A stretch of 64,000 nt of DNA, taken from Gemmatimonadota bacterium (lineage in GTDB: Bacteria; Gemmatimonadota; Gemmatimonadetes; Gemmatimonadales; Gemmatimonadaceae). The notes beneath the pieces were generated by a model. The model saw only the letters and a list, made by a program, of their open reading frames with translations. It had not been told where the DNA came from and did not search any database. Below, piece by piece: positions 55,690 through 64,000 of this stretch. Each line of letters begins with the position of its first letter. Within the stretch, counting starts at the first letter, position 1. The stretch spans positions 186,001 to 250,000 of the forward strand of contig JAQBQB010000010.1 in NCBI GenBank assembly GCA_028287235.1, read 5' to 3'. Made by a program: the position numbers and the translations under genes.

Positions 55690-58137
55690 CTATCGGGTCC
55701 ACAACAACAGCACCCCACACGGCCCCGACCGGTACGACATCGGCGCGCTGGCACTGCCGGGATAAAACTCCACCCCTGCCAACTGACTCGGCGGATAGTC
55801 GTTCAAATTGGGCGGCGGCGTTTTCGGGGACGACTGGGTCTTGTCGTACAGCAGCACGCCGTCGAGATACACCGTCGCGAAGCATGCTGGGGGGCCTTCG
55901 CCGCTCATGGCGAGCTTGCCGCTGCGCGTATCGCGCGACGACATGGCGTACGTCGCGTTGGCCGACCGTTGAATCCTGAGCGCAGCCACGTGCGACTGTA
56001 GCACGTCGCCCAGGCCGCGGTCCTCGTTCTGCCGCAGCAGCGAATCGGAGAGAAACGATCCGCCGAGTCCTTCCCGCCGCCGCTCCTCGAACGCCCGCAA
56101 CTTCGGCGAGCTCGGTCGACTGGCGGCGGCAATCGTGCGCACCGTGTCGAGCACCACCGCTCGCCGCAGCGAAAAGACGCGGCCTGAGTCGTCACCCGGA
56201 AGCAGCGTGACCGAATCGGCCGCAGGCTCGTCGCCGACATGGCGAATCTGGAGCGCGTAGCGCCCCGAGGGAACGTTGGCGATCCGAAATGCGCCGTTGG
56301 CGTCTGTCACCGTGCTTCGCCCCGCGGCGAGCGACACCTCGGCGCCGGCGACCGGCACGTGCGACGAGTCGCGCACGACGATCCCGTCGAGCGTCGCCAT
56401 CTCCTGCGCGGCGGCGTTGCGGAATCGCGGACGCCAATCGATCGACTCGAGCTCGATGGAATCCGACATGGTCACCGACGTGTCCGCGAACGCCGCACCG
56501 CGCGAGACGCGAAGTCGCACCGGGCGGCCGCGCGCAATGCCGCACAGCACGAATCGTCCGCGGTCGTCGACCGTCGAGTGCTGCTGCAACGACGAGATCA
56601 CGACGACGTTGTTCCCCGTGACCGCGTAGCCGGCCTGCCAGGTGCCGCGCACCTCGGCGTTCGCGAGCTTCGTTCCGTCGGTCGGCGCAACGGACCCGAC
56701 CAGCGTTGCGGTACCGGAACTCATGCGCTGCCCCTTGCAGACGTCGGCGATGACTCCGGCGAGCGGTGCGAGCTCGGTGCGCATCAGCATGACTTGGCCG
56801 CGCGCGACGTTTACGACGCGCGTCTCGCTTCGGTCCGGCGCGAACGCGCTGAGCGCGGTATCGGTGACCACGACGGTGTAGCGCCCCGCGACGATCGGCG
56901 TGAAGGTGAACCGCCCCGCCGCGTCGGCGGTGACCGTATCCGGCGTGCCCCGCAACGTGATCAACGCGTTGGCGATCGGGGCCTGCGTCCCGCGTTGCAC
57001 CACGCTGCCGGTGAGGCCCGTGGGCGGCGCCTCCCAACGAACGCTGTCGTCCCACTTCGCCTGGAGAACTTGCCCGCCCGCCTCGATGATCTCGGCAACG
57101 CGGTAGTCGAATCGATCCTGCCTGCGTGTCGTCCTCGACGGCGCGGGCCGGGTTCTCGACGACGCGCCGATCTCGAGCTGCGTCATGATCGGCAGTCGCA
57201 GCGTCCAGTACTCGATGAAGGTCACGCCGTTCGGCATCGTGCGGAACTCGAGATGTCCGCCGGTGCCCGAGCGGTCGGCGGCAGGCTCGAGGCCGACGTA
57301 CCGAAATTCCAGCGTGCGAAGCGCCGGCGCCGCGCGGTCGATCCAGATCACGCCCGCCACGTCGACGAGCGTGTCGCGCCCCTTCACGGGCGCGAAGGCG
57401 AGGCCGGCCTGATCCGGATGCGCCTTGTCCGACGCCTCGAGGTGGAAGCAGTGCGTGGCCGCGAACGACTCGTCGAGCAGCACGTCCTCGTCGGGCGCGT
57501 TGTAGGTGCGCGCACCGGTCGCGTCTTCGTCGACGTAGCCGTTCTTCGCGAAGGTGGACGGCGCCGCGGCGGCGGTGAAGGGCTTCGTGGTCCGACCGGT
57601 GCGCGGCGTCACCCGCTGGCGGCGAATGAGATTGTCGTTGGGCCACATGCCGCGCTCGAACATGAGCGTCGTGGCCGACGCGGGTTTGGCCTCGCGAGCG
57701 ACCACGGCCGCCAGCAGCCCGGCACGCGCCTGTTCCCAGAGCTGGAAGGCGGCGCCTCGCTCCACGGAACCGGGGCACAGCTCCGTGCCAACGACGCGAA
57801 CGGCGTCGAGCACCGGAGGAATCCGGAGCATCGAGAACGAGATGGACGCGTCGCCGGCCAGACGAGCGACGGGCAGCGGCACATCCCGAGGCGCGTAGCC
57901 GATGCGAATGACATGGAGGCGTGCGGCACCTGGCCCGAGCGGGAGTGTGAAGCCGCCGGCGCCGTCGGCGATCGTGCGACCGGCTGGGTTCCCAAGAGAA
58001 TCGACGACGGACACCACGGCGCCGGGCAGGAGCGCGGACGAGGCGCTGTCGCGCACGACGCCGCGAATGCGCTGCGCGCCCAACGCCAGGGGAAGGGCGC
58101 AGAGAGCGATCCCGGCCATGGGGAAACGTGTGCGCAT
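55690..58137 (-). CDS. Large secreted protein with several carboxypeptidase-regulatory-like domains and a plug-like C-terminus
   Basis: 815 residues, signal peptide (MAGIALCALPLALGAQ), then repeated Ig-like regulatory domains: IRGVVRDSASSALLPGAVVS (about 22), LTGSVVQRGTQAPIANALIT (about 400) and LDGIVVRDSSHVPVAGAEVS (about 600). The C-terminal part (RGLGDVLQSHVAALRIQRSA, PPACFATVYLDGVLLYD) resembles the plug region of TonB-dependent receptors, but no barrel follows. ATG 58137 is preceded by GGAGGG. Role unknown; probably outer-membrane associated. Confidence 0.8.
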   Translation of the reverse strand: MRTRFPMAGIALCALPLALGAQRIRGVVRDSASSALLPGAVVSVVDSLGNPAGRTIADGAGGFTLPLGPGAARLHVIRIGYAPRDVPLPVARLAGDASISFSMLRIPPVLDAVRVVGTELCPGSVERGAAFQLWEQARAGLLAAVVAREAKPASATTLMFERGMWPNDNLIRRQRVTPRTGRTTKPFTAAAAPSTFAKNGYVDEDATGARTYNAPDEDVLLDESFAATHCFHLEASDKAHPDQAGLAFAPVKGRDTLVDVAGVIWIDRAAPALRTLEFRYVGLEPAADRSGTGGHLEFRTMPNGVTFIEYWTLRLPIMTQLEIGASSRTRPAPSRTTRRQDRFDYRVAEIIEAGGQVLQAKWDDSVRWEAPPTGLTGSVVQRGTQAPIANALITLRGTPDTVTADAAGRFTFTPIVAGRYTVVVTDTALSAFAPDRSETRVVNVARGQVMLMRTELAPLAGVIADVCKGQRMSSGTATLVGSVAPTDGTKLANAEVRGTWQAGYAVTGNNVVVISSLQQHSTVDDRGRFVLCGIARGRPVRLRVSRGAAFADTSVTMSDSIELESIDWRPRFRNAAAQEMATLDGIVVRDSSHVPVAGAEVSLAAGRSTVTDANGAFRIANVPSGRYALQIRHVGDEPAADSVTLLPGDDSGRVFSLRRAVVLDTVRTIAAASRPSSPKLRAFEERRREGLGGSFLSDSLLRQNEDRGLGDVLQSHVAALRIQRSANATYAMSSRDTRSGKLAMSGEGPPACFATVYLDGVLLYDKTQSSPKTPPPNLNDYPPSQLAGVEFYPGSASAPMSYRSGPCGVLLLWTR

Positions 58138-58244
58138 CAGCCCTCCGGCCTGGTAGCGATTCAACGGCGGCGCTCTTACAACAGTTCGCACCTGCCTCCA
58201 GTATATAAGAGATGCACGGCCATCTCCCGACCCTTGGAGGCTCC

Positions 58245-60323
58245 ATGCGCCCTGTTCGAATCGCCGCCGGCGCGCTGTCCATGCTCAGCGTCGCCCTCGC
58301 ACCGCTCGTCGCTCCACTCGTTGCACCGCTCGCCGCTCAGCAGCTTCCGAAAAACCGGATCGCGCTCGAGCAGTATCTCGACTGGGAGGAAGTCCAGACT
58401 CCCCAGCTCTCCCCCGACGGCACGCAAATTCTATTCAGCCGCCGTTGGGTCGACAAGATGAACGACAAGTGGGAGTCGTCCATCTGGTTGATGAACGCCG
58501 ACGGCTCGCATCAGCGCGCGCTGACGCAGGGCTCCGACGTACACTGGTCTCCCGACGGCAAGCGCATCGCGTACGTCGGCAAGGGAGAGCCGAACGGCCA
58601 GCAGATCTTCGTTCGCTACATGGACGCGGAAGGCGCGTCGACGCAGATCTCGCACGTCACCGACACGCCGTCGGGCCTCGAGTGGGCGCCCGATGGCAAG
58701 TCGCTCGCGTTCACGATGAACGTGCCGATCAAGGAGACCTGGCGCATTCCAATGCCCGCCGCGCCGAAGGGCGCCAAGTGGACGGAAGCGCCGAAGGTCG
58801 TCACGCGGCTCAACTATCGCTCCGATCGCATCGGCTACACCGACGACTCGTACCGGCACATCTTCGTCATCCCGGCCGACGGCGGTACCGCGCGCCAGGT
58901 GACCACGGGCGACTTTAGCCACTCGGCTCCGTCGTTCTCCGGCGACAGCAAGTGGATCGCGTTCTCCGGATATCGCGAGAAGGACGCCGAGATGGCGTTT
59001 CGGAAGTCGCAGATCTACGCGACGAACGTCGAGACGGGCGAGGTCAAGCAACTGACCCACCGCAACGGCACGAACGGCGGCCCGGTGTTCTCGCCCGACG
59101 GCAAGACGATCGCCTTCATGTCCGCCGACTCGACCAATCATTCGGCGTGGGCCGAGAGCAAGTTGTACATGATGAATGCGGACGGATCGAATCCGCATCT
59201 CGTGTCCGGCGCGCTCGACCGTCCGATCTCCGGCCTCGTCTGGGCGCCGAACGGCAACCTGTACTTCAACGTCGAAAGCGAAGGCTCGAAGAACCTCTAC
59301 GTCACCAGCAGCACGGGACAATTCCATCCGGTGACGAGCGGCAAGCAGGTGCTCACCGTGGCGAGCGTCGGCAAGAACGGGCTTGGCGTCGGCATTCGCA
59401 CCACGCCGACCAAGCCGAACGACATCGTGAGCTTCACCGTGCCGGCAACGGGCACGGCGACCGCGTTCACGCAGCTCACCGCGGTGAACGACGACGTGCT
59501 CGCCGGCAAGCAGCTCGCGCAGACCGAAGAGATCTGGTACACGTCGAAGGACGGACTCAAGATCCAGGGCTGGATCGTGAAGCCGCCCGATTTCAATCCG
59601 GCGAAGAAGTATCCGCTCATCCTCGAGATCCACGGCGGACCGCAGTCGATGTACAACGTTGCGTTCAACTACTCGCGGCAGGACCACGCGGCGAACGGCT
59701 ACGTGATTCTCTACACGAATCCGCGCGGCAGCACGGGCTACGGCGAGAAGTTCACCAACGAGATCATGAACGCGTATCCCGACAAGGATTTCGACGACCT
59801 GATGGCCGGCGTCGATACGGTGGTCGGCCGCGGCTACGTGGACCCGAAGAACATGTTCGTGTACGGCTGCTCGGGCGGCGGCGTGCTCACCGCGTGGACC
59901 GTGGGACACACCACGCGCTTCGCGGCGGCCGCGGCGCTCTGTCCGGTGATCGACTGGATCAGCTTCGTCGGCCAGACCGACGGCGCGAGCTGGTATCAGA
60001 ACTTCGAGAAGCCGTTCTGGGAAGATCCGAGCGAGTATCTGCGCCGGTCGCCGATCATGTACGTCGGCCACGTGAAGACGCCGACGATGCTGATGACGGG
60101 CGTGCTCGACCTGCGCACGCCGATTCCGCAGATCGAGGAGTACTACCGCGCGCTCAAGGAAGCGGGTGTTCCCACCGTGATGATCCGCATGAACAACGAA
60201 TATCACGGCACCTCGAGCACGCCGTCGAATTTCCTTCGCACGCAGTTGTACCTGCGAAGCTGGTTCGACAAGTACGGCACGAACCACGGCAGCGCGGTCA
60301 CGACGACGTCGCAGCAACGGTGA
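58245..60323 (+). CDS. S9-family prolyl oligopeptidase-type peptidase, exported
   Basis: 692 residues: signal (about 1-32), WD40-like beta-propeller (about 40-420; TPQLSPDGTQILFSRRW, PVFSPDGKTIAFMSADS) and an alpha/beta hydrolase domain (about 440-680). Catalytic residues are visible: Ser in YGCSGGGVLTAW, Asp in TGVLDLRTPIPQ and His in NEYHGTSSTPS. Likely an acylaminoacyl- or dipeptidyl-peptidase acting on imported or external peptides. ATG 58245 has GGAGG five bases upstream, and TATAAG near 58203 may be a -10 box. Divergent from the secreted-domain gene. Confidence 0.95.
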   Translation: MRPVRIAAGALSMLSVALAPLVAPLVAPLAAQQLPKNRIALEQYLDWEEVQTPQLSPDGTQILFSRRWVDKMNDKWESSIWLMNADGSHQRALTQGSDVHWSPDGKRIAYVGKGEPNGQQIFVRYMDAEGASTQISHVTDTPSGLEWAPDGKSLAFTMNVPIKETWRIPMPAAPKGAKWTEAPKVVTRLNYRSDRIGYTDDSYRHIFVIPADGGTARQVTTGDFSHSAPSFSGDSKWIAFSGYREKDAEMAFRKSQIYATNVETGEVKQLTHRNGTNGGPVFSPDGKTIAFMSADSTNHSAWAESKLYMMNADGSNPHLVSGALDRPISGLVWAPNGNLYFNVESEGSKNLYVTSSTGQFHPVTSGKQVLTVASVGKNGLGVGIRTTPTKPNDIVSFTVPATGTATAFTQLTAVNDDVLAGKQLAQTEEIWYTSKDGLKIQGWIVKPPDFNPAKKYPLILEIHGGPQSMYNVAFNYSRQDHAANGYVILYTNPRGSTGYGEKFTNEIMNAYPDKDFDDLMAGVDTVVGRGYVDPKNMFVYGCSGGGVLTAWTVGHTTRFAAAAALCPVIDWISFVGQTDGASWYQNFEKPFWEDPSEYLRRSPIMYVGHVKTPTMLMTGVLDLRTPIPQIEEYYRALKEAGVPTVMIRMNNEYHGTSSTPSNFLRTQLYLRSWFDKYGTNHGSAVTTTSQQR

Positions 60324-60328
60324 CGCAG

Positions 60329-60375
60329 ACACGACAGAGCGGCCTCGGCAACACGCCGGGGCCGCTCTGTCGTGT
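60329..60375. terminator. Bidirectional terminator hairpin
   Basis: ACACGACAGAGCGGCC (60329-60344) pairs perfectly with GGCCGCTCTGTCGTGT (60360-60375), between convergent genes. Confidence 0.88.
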
Positions 60376-60449
60376 AATGTGCTTCGATGTCACCGCCGAA
60401 TCCCTCGCCAGAGCGCTCCCACCGGACGGCGCCGTGGTCACTGAGCCGG

Positions 60450-60791
60450 CTAGGTCGTCCAGCTCAGCGCGAGCAGCCGGTCGTCGTCGAGCGTTCGCCA
60501 GTCGTGCGGAAAGTCCCGGACGCGGCGCATGACGTCGTCGCTCTCGAAGACGAGCGTGGGACTCGACCGCCGATCGAGCATGGGCACGTGCTCGTAGACG
60601 AGCCAGCGAGCGCCGTCCACAACGAGAATTCGCGCGTCCTCGCGCGTGGTGCCGGACGCTGTCGTCACTCGAGTCGCGGTTGATGACGTGAAAGGTTGCG
60701 CTGAAATCGGAACGTGGGAGAATAGCGCGGCGCCAGCCCAAGCGACAGAGAACAGGTGTTTGAGTCGCAATTTTTGTGGGCGAATAGTCAT
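60450..60791 (-). CDS. Small exported protein, unknown
   Basis: 113 residues with a signal-like N-terminus (HLFSVAWAGAALFSHVPISAQ) and a soluble domain (TREDARILVVDGARWLVYEH, then RRVRDFPHDWRTLDDDRLLA). No family recognised. The ATG at 60791 overlaps the MFS gene stop (ATGA), so it is translated with that gene, a good argument that it is real. Confidence 0.7.
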   Translation of the reverse strand: MTIRPQKLRLKHLFSVAWAGAALFSHVPISAQPFTSSTATRVTTASGTTREDARILVVDGARWLVYEHVPMLDRRSSPTLVFESDDVMRRVRDFPHDWRTLDDDRLLALSWTT

Positions 60792-62050
60792 CCGGACCCA
60801 CGTGCCGCGAATCCCGCCATCGCCAGCGCGACGAGGAGCAACGCCGTCACGTAACCGGCTACGCCGCGCCAGCCCGCGGCGTCCCAGAACAATCCGCCAA
60901 CGGCGCCGGCGACGCTCGAGCCCATGTAATAGAAGAAGAGATAGAGCGCCGACGCCTGCGCCTTCGAGGTGTGCGCCCGCAGTCCGATCCAACTGCTCGC
61001 CACCGAGTGTCCTCCAAAGAAGCCCACCGTGACCACCGCCACGCCGGCCACGACAAAGGGCAACGGACGAAGCAGCGTGAGGCCGACTCCCGCGAGCATG
61101 AGCGCGACCATGAGCAGCAGCATCCGTTCGCGGCCGACGCGGTCGGCGCGCGCGCCCACCCATGCCGAGGCGACGATGCCGAGGAGATAGACGGTGAAGA
61201 TCAGGCCGGCCGCGGTCTGGCTGAGCGAGTACGGCGGCTGCAGCAGATGATACGTGGCGTAGTTGTACGTGGTGACGAACGCGCCCATGAGCAGGAAGCC
61301 GATGGCGAAGAGCGGAGCGAGACGGAAATTCCGGAGTTGCTCCCAGAACGTTCGTGCGAGCGCGCCGGCGCGCAGCGGCCGCGGCACGAAGTGGCGCGAC
61401 GGCGGCAGCGTGCGCCAGAAGATTCCCGTCGCGACGACGCCCAGCGCGCCGATGGCACCGAGTGCCCAGCGCCAGGAGAGGACGTCGGTGACGTACGCGG
61501 TCACGAGACGTCCGACCATTCCGCCGAGACCATTTCCGCCGATCGCCAATCCCATGGCGAGGCCGATGGACCCTGGGTCGACCTCCTCGCTCAGATAGGC
61601 CATCGAGATCGCGGGGAGACCCGCGAAGGCGAGGCCGGCCAGAGCGCGCGTGAGGAGAAAGACATTCCAGCTCCGCGCGAACGCGGAGAGAATCATGAGG
61701 AGCGACGACGCGAGCAGCGACGCGACCATCATGGACTTGCGGCCGCGCGACTCGGAGATCGCGCCGGCGAAGATCATGGCCGGCGCGAGAATGCCGGTGG
61801 TGAGCGAGAGCGACAGGCTGCTTCGCGCCGCGCTGACGCCGAAGTCGCGCGCGAACACGGGCATGAGCGGCTGCACGCAGTAGAGCAGCGCGAAGGTCGC
61901 GAAGCCAGCCGAGAACAGGGCGAGGTTGGTACGGCGGAACTCGGGGGTTCCGTGATGGATCCGGTCTGTCGAGAGCACGTAAGGAAAGTAACGTGCGCCG
62001 ATTGAGCTCTCGACGCGCAAAGTCGCTGCGCTAATTTCCGATCGGCCCAC
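60788..62050 (-). CDS. MFS transporter, YnfM-like exporter
   Basis: 420 residues with twelve membrane helices and the YnfM-type opening LALFSAGFATFALLYCVQPL. The MFS loop motif is GAISESRGRKSMM, and GARADRVGRERMLL occurs in the second half. Probably exports small organic molecules; substrate unknown. ATG 62050 overlaps the end of the upstream gene by 20 bases. The first 35 residues are poorly conserved, so GTG codons slightly downstream are possible starts. Confidence 0.9.
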   Translation of the reverse strand: MGRSEISAATLRVESSIGARYFPYVLSTDRIHHGTPEFRRTNLALFSAGFATFALLYCVQPLMPVFARDFGVSAARSSLSLSLTTGILAPAMIFAGAISESRGRKSMMVASLLASSLLMILSAFARSWNVFLLTRALAGLAFAGLPAISMAYLSEEVDPGSIGLAMGLAIGGNGLGGMVGRLVTAYVTDVLSWRWALGAIGALGVVATGIFWRTLPPSRHFVPRPLRAGALARTFWEQLRNFRLAPLFAIGFLLMGAFVTTYNYATYHLLQPPYSLSQTAAGLIFTVYLLGIVASAWVGARADRVGRERMLLLMVALMLAGVGLTLLRPLPFVVAGVAVVTVGFFGGHSVASSWIGLRAHTSKAQASALYLFFYYMGSSVAGAVGGLFWDAAGWRGVAGYVTALLLVALAMAGFAARGSG

Positions 62051-64000
62051 CTCGAATCCGCATCAACTGCTCGGGCGTCCCGACGAACAATCCCTCCGGA
62101 TACCGCTTGTACTGCAGCATCTGGCTGTAGATGCCGGCCTGATCGTACACGTTGAGCCCCAGGCCCGCGAGATACTGCAGGCGCAGGTTGCGGTCGTGGT
62201 TGATCTGGGCGTCGGCCAGCCACGGACGCAGCATTGGCTCGTTGCCGGCGAACGTCGCGAACAGCTCGGTCGCGGAGTTGAAGCCGATGTCGCGCAGCGA
62301 CTGCGCCACGCCCGCGTACTCCGGCTGCGCGAGGCGCTTCTCGATGGCGTCGACGTCGATCTTCATGGTGCCGAGCTGCCCCACGAGCACGAGGTCGTAG
62401 CCGCCGCCGTTGTTCGTGTTGCCGAAGACCACCCCGTTCGGGAACGCGTTGAAGAACGTCGCGACTTCGCTCTTCACCGCTTCGGTGTTGCTCTCGTACA
62501 GCTGCACGAAGAGCGTGACGACGCCGCCGGGATTGAGGTGCGTCTTCACGACGTTGAAGAACTCTTCGGTGTACAACGTCGCCGCGCCCTTCACCCAAGG
62601 ATCGAGCGGATCGGAGGTCACGGCGTCGAACTTCTGGTCGGTCGTCAGGATGAAGTGGCGCGCGTCGTCGATCTGCACGTGCACCTTCGGATTGTCGACG
62701 ACGTTGAAATTGTGCGCGCCGAAATACTTCGACACCACCTTCGGCACGAGCGGCTCGATCTCGGCGATGGTCTCGCTCTTGAGCGCCGGGTCGATGCTCA
62801 CCGCGCCCGCCGTGACGCCGGCGCCGCAGCCGATGACGAGCACCGAATACGGGTGTGGCGGCAGCAGCGTGGTCAGATGTCCGAGCATGCGCTGCAGCCG
62901 CATGTCCTGCGGCTCGCTCGACGCCTGCACCTTGCCCGCGTTGTGATAGTTGAGCACTCCGTTCGCCAGCTTCGACACCGCGACGGACGACACCATGCCT
63001 TCACCCACGTAGATGAAGTCGTTCTCGTTCTGCAAGCGGCTGGCAAACCAGCGGCCGTAGCCCACCAGCAGCGGCGGCACCGCGGGCACCGACATCATGA
63101 AGAAGACCGTGACGATCCCCGTGACGAGCCCCCAGCTGAACCCGCGCTTCTTCGACGCGCCCGCGACCGCCGGTTCGGCGAGCATGGTCATGAACGCGAC
63201 GAGCGCGCTGATGCCGGCAACGGCGATGAGGATGCGCTGCGCCCACTGCGTGCCGAGCCATGCGATGATCAGCAGGCTGCCGAACAGCGCGCCCACGATG
63301 CCGCCGACGGTGTTCGCGGCGTACACGGTTCCGACGAGGCGGCCCGGATCCTTCTCGTCGCGGCCCACCGCCGCGAGGGCGAGCGGAAAGCTCGCGCCCC
63401 AGAGACAGGCGGCGGGCAGCACGGTCCACAGACAGCGTACGAGATCGATCTGAAACGTGGCGCCCGGGCTGTTCGCGAGTTGCGGGTTGATCGGCCAGTA
63501 CGGGAGCAGGCGCGTCATGGAATACGCGGCCCAGGCGATCGCGGCGGTCAGCAGAAATTGGCAGACGCCGAGCGCCGTCTTGGGATTCGCGACGGTCCTC
63601 GACAACACCGAGCCGACGCTGCTGCCGATGCCGAGTCCCACGAGGAACGCGGCGAGGATGAGCGAAAAGGTGTACGTCGTGGCACCCAGCAGCAGCGACA
63701 GGAGCCGCGTCCACACCGCCTCGGCGGCGAGCGCGGTGGCGCCCGAGAGACCGATGGTGAGGTACACCGGCCAGGTACCCGGTGGAATGAGCGGTCGTTT
63801 CACCAGATGTTCGTCGGTTACCACGACGTCGTCGACCGCCTCGTGATGCGTGAAGCGCGCGAGCGCGAGGCTCGCCGCCGCGACCGCGACGTCGATGGCC
63901 ACAGCGACGTACGTCGCGTAGGCCATGTCGTGCACGCGGAGGAGATAGAAGCCGGCGAGCAGACAGCCGAACACCGCGCCGGCGATGTTGCCGCCGTAGA
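62031..64000 (-). CDS. Fused membrane / spermidine-synthase-like methyltransferase protein (5' end outside window)
   Basis: At least 655 residues; the frame runs off position 64000 (YGGNIAGAVFGCLLAGFYLL), so the true start is not seen. The N-terminal part has about ten membrane helices (EAVWTRLLSLLLGATTYTFS, GTVYAANTVGGIVGALFGS). From about residue 330 a Rossmann domain resembles spermidine synthase: VLVIGCGAGVTAGAVSID, IDDARHFI, DPLDPWVKGAATLYTEEFF. Such fusions are common in several phyla, and polyamine synthesis has not been shown for them. It overlaps the MFS gene. Confidence 0.88.
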   Translation of the reverse strand, partial: YGGNIAGAVFGCLLAGFYLLRVHDMAYATYVAVAIDVAVAAASLALARFTHHEAVDDVVVTDEHLVKRPLIPPGTWPVYLTIGLSGATALAAEAVWTRLLSLLLGATTYTFSLILAAFLVGLGIGSSVGSVLSRTVANPKTALGVCQFLLTAAIAWAAYSMTRLLPYWPINPQLANSPGATFQIDLVRCLWTVLPAACLWGASFPLALAAVGRDEKDPGRLVGTVYAANTVGGIVGALFGSLLIIAWLGTQWAQRILIAVAGISALVAFMTMLAEPAVAGASKKRGFSWGLVTGIVTVFFMMSVPAVPPLLVGYGRWFASRLQNENDFIYVGEGMVSSVAVSKLANGVLNYHNAGKVQASSEPQDMRLQRMLGHLTTLLPPHPYSVLVIGCGAGVTAGAVSIDPALKSETIAEIEPLVPKVVSKYFGAHNFNVVDNPKVHVQIDDARHFILTTDQKFDAVTSDPLDPWVKGAATLYTEEFFNVVKTHLNPGGVVTLFVQLYESNTEAVKSEVATFFNAFPNGVVFGNTNNGGGYDLVLVGQLGTMKIDVDAIEKRLAQPEYAGVAQSLRDIGFNSATELFATFAGNEPMLRPWLADAQINHDRNLRLQYLAGLGLNVYDQAGIYSQMLQYKRYPEGLFVGTPEQLMRIRGGPIGN

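Noticed and set aside
1-64000. rRNA, tRNA (including tRNA-Sec), prophage or plasmid origin
   Set aside because: I found no convincing structure or gene for any of these by eye; a covariance search could still find a tRNA I missed.

Overview
The window is a GC-rich bacterial chromosome segment. Its gene content points to Gemmatimonadota or a close relative: SusC/SusD-type outer-membrane genes in a high-GC genome, two orphan FtsX/MacB-like permeases (one paired with PadR), a Ser/Thr kinase with a long extracytoplasmic tail, an S9 peptidase, DUF4397 and carboxypeptidase-regulatory-domain secreted proteins. The phylum is an inference. I saw no rRNA, tRNA, CRISPR array or classical insertion sequence.

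Layout. 1-7.5 kb (minus strand): a formate / one-carbon operon. It holds a selenocysteine-containing formate dehydrogenase catalytic subunit with a readable SECIS hairpin, a NuoE-NuoF fusion, a separate iron-sulfur protein that supplies the N-terminal part of FdhA, fdhD, and formate-tetrahydrofolate ligase at the left edge. 7.6-11.5 kb: a Cys-rich lipoprotein and a membrane Ser/Thr kinase with a one-base frameshift. 11.6-15.8 kb: a metal locus with MgtE, an RcnR-type repressor with a visible operator, an atypical Nramp-like transporter and a His-rich CDF exporter. 15.9-27.2 kb: potassium uptake, with a KimA-like transporter and the operon kdpF-kdpA-kdpB-kdpC-porin-kdpD(N-terminal half)-pseudokinase. 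A GxxExxY gene flanked by inverted repeats sits between kdpA and kdpB. 27.2-29.4 kb: one membrane protein, then a decayed stretch with a 21-bp-period tandem array. 29.4-36.5 kb: a tripartite RND efflux operon with a divergent TetR gene. 36.5-38.8 kb: a KdpE-like regulator and a DUF4118 kinase resembling the missing C-terminal half of KdpD. 38.8-39.4 kb: repeat elements around a broken four-helix-bundle (S23) gene. 39.5-45.8 kb: PadR plus permease, a DUF4956 / possible CotH-like pair, a Spy-like protein and a cupredoxin. 46.4-52.8 kb: SusC/SusD and two lipoproteins. 52.9-64 kb: a second orphan permease, a secreted regulatory-domain protein, an S9 peptidase, an MFS exporter and a spermidine-synthase-like fusion cut by the right edge.

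How the parts work together. Formate is either oxidised with NAD reduction (FDH with NuoEF-like diaphorase) or activated to formyl-THF by Fhs. Potassium uptake has the usual Kdp parts, but KdpD is split into pieces about 17 kb apart; a common motif upstream of both the kdp operon and the KimA gene suggests one regulon. Three repeat families run through the window: (i) GTCATCCTGAGC-type repeats that supply stop codons or linker codons, (ii) palindromic elements with TGCAGGCAACCGTTTTCCG ends, one pair bracketing the S23 remnant, and (iii) GTGTCCGTGC repeats forming the ends of the GxxExxY element. The last two look like small mobile or selfish units each tied to a small ORF, and are the best candidates here for something not well described.
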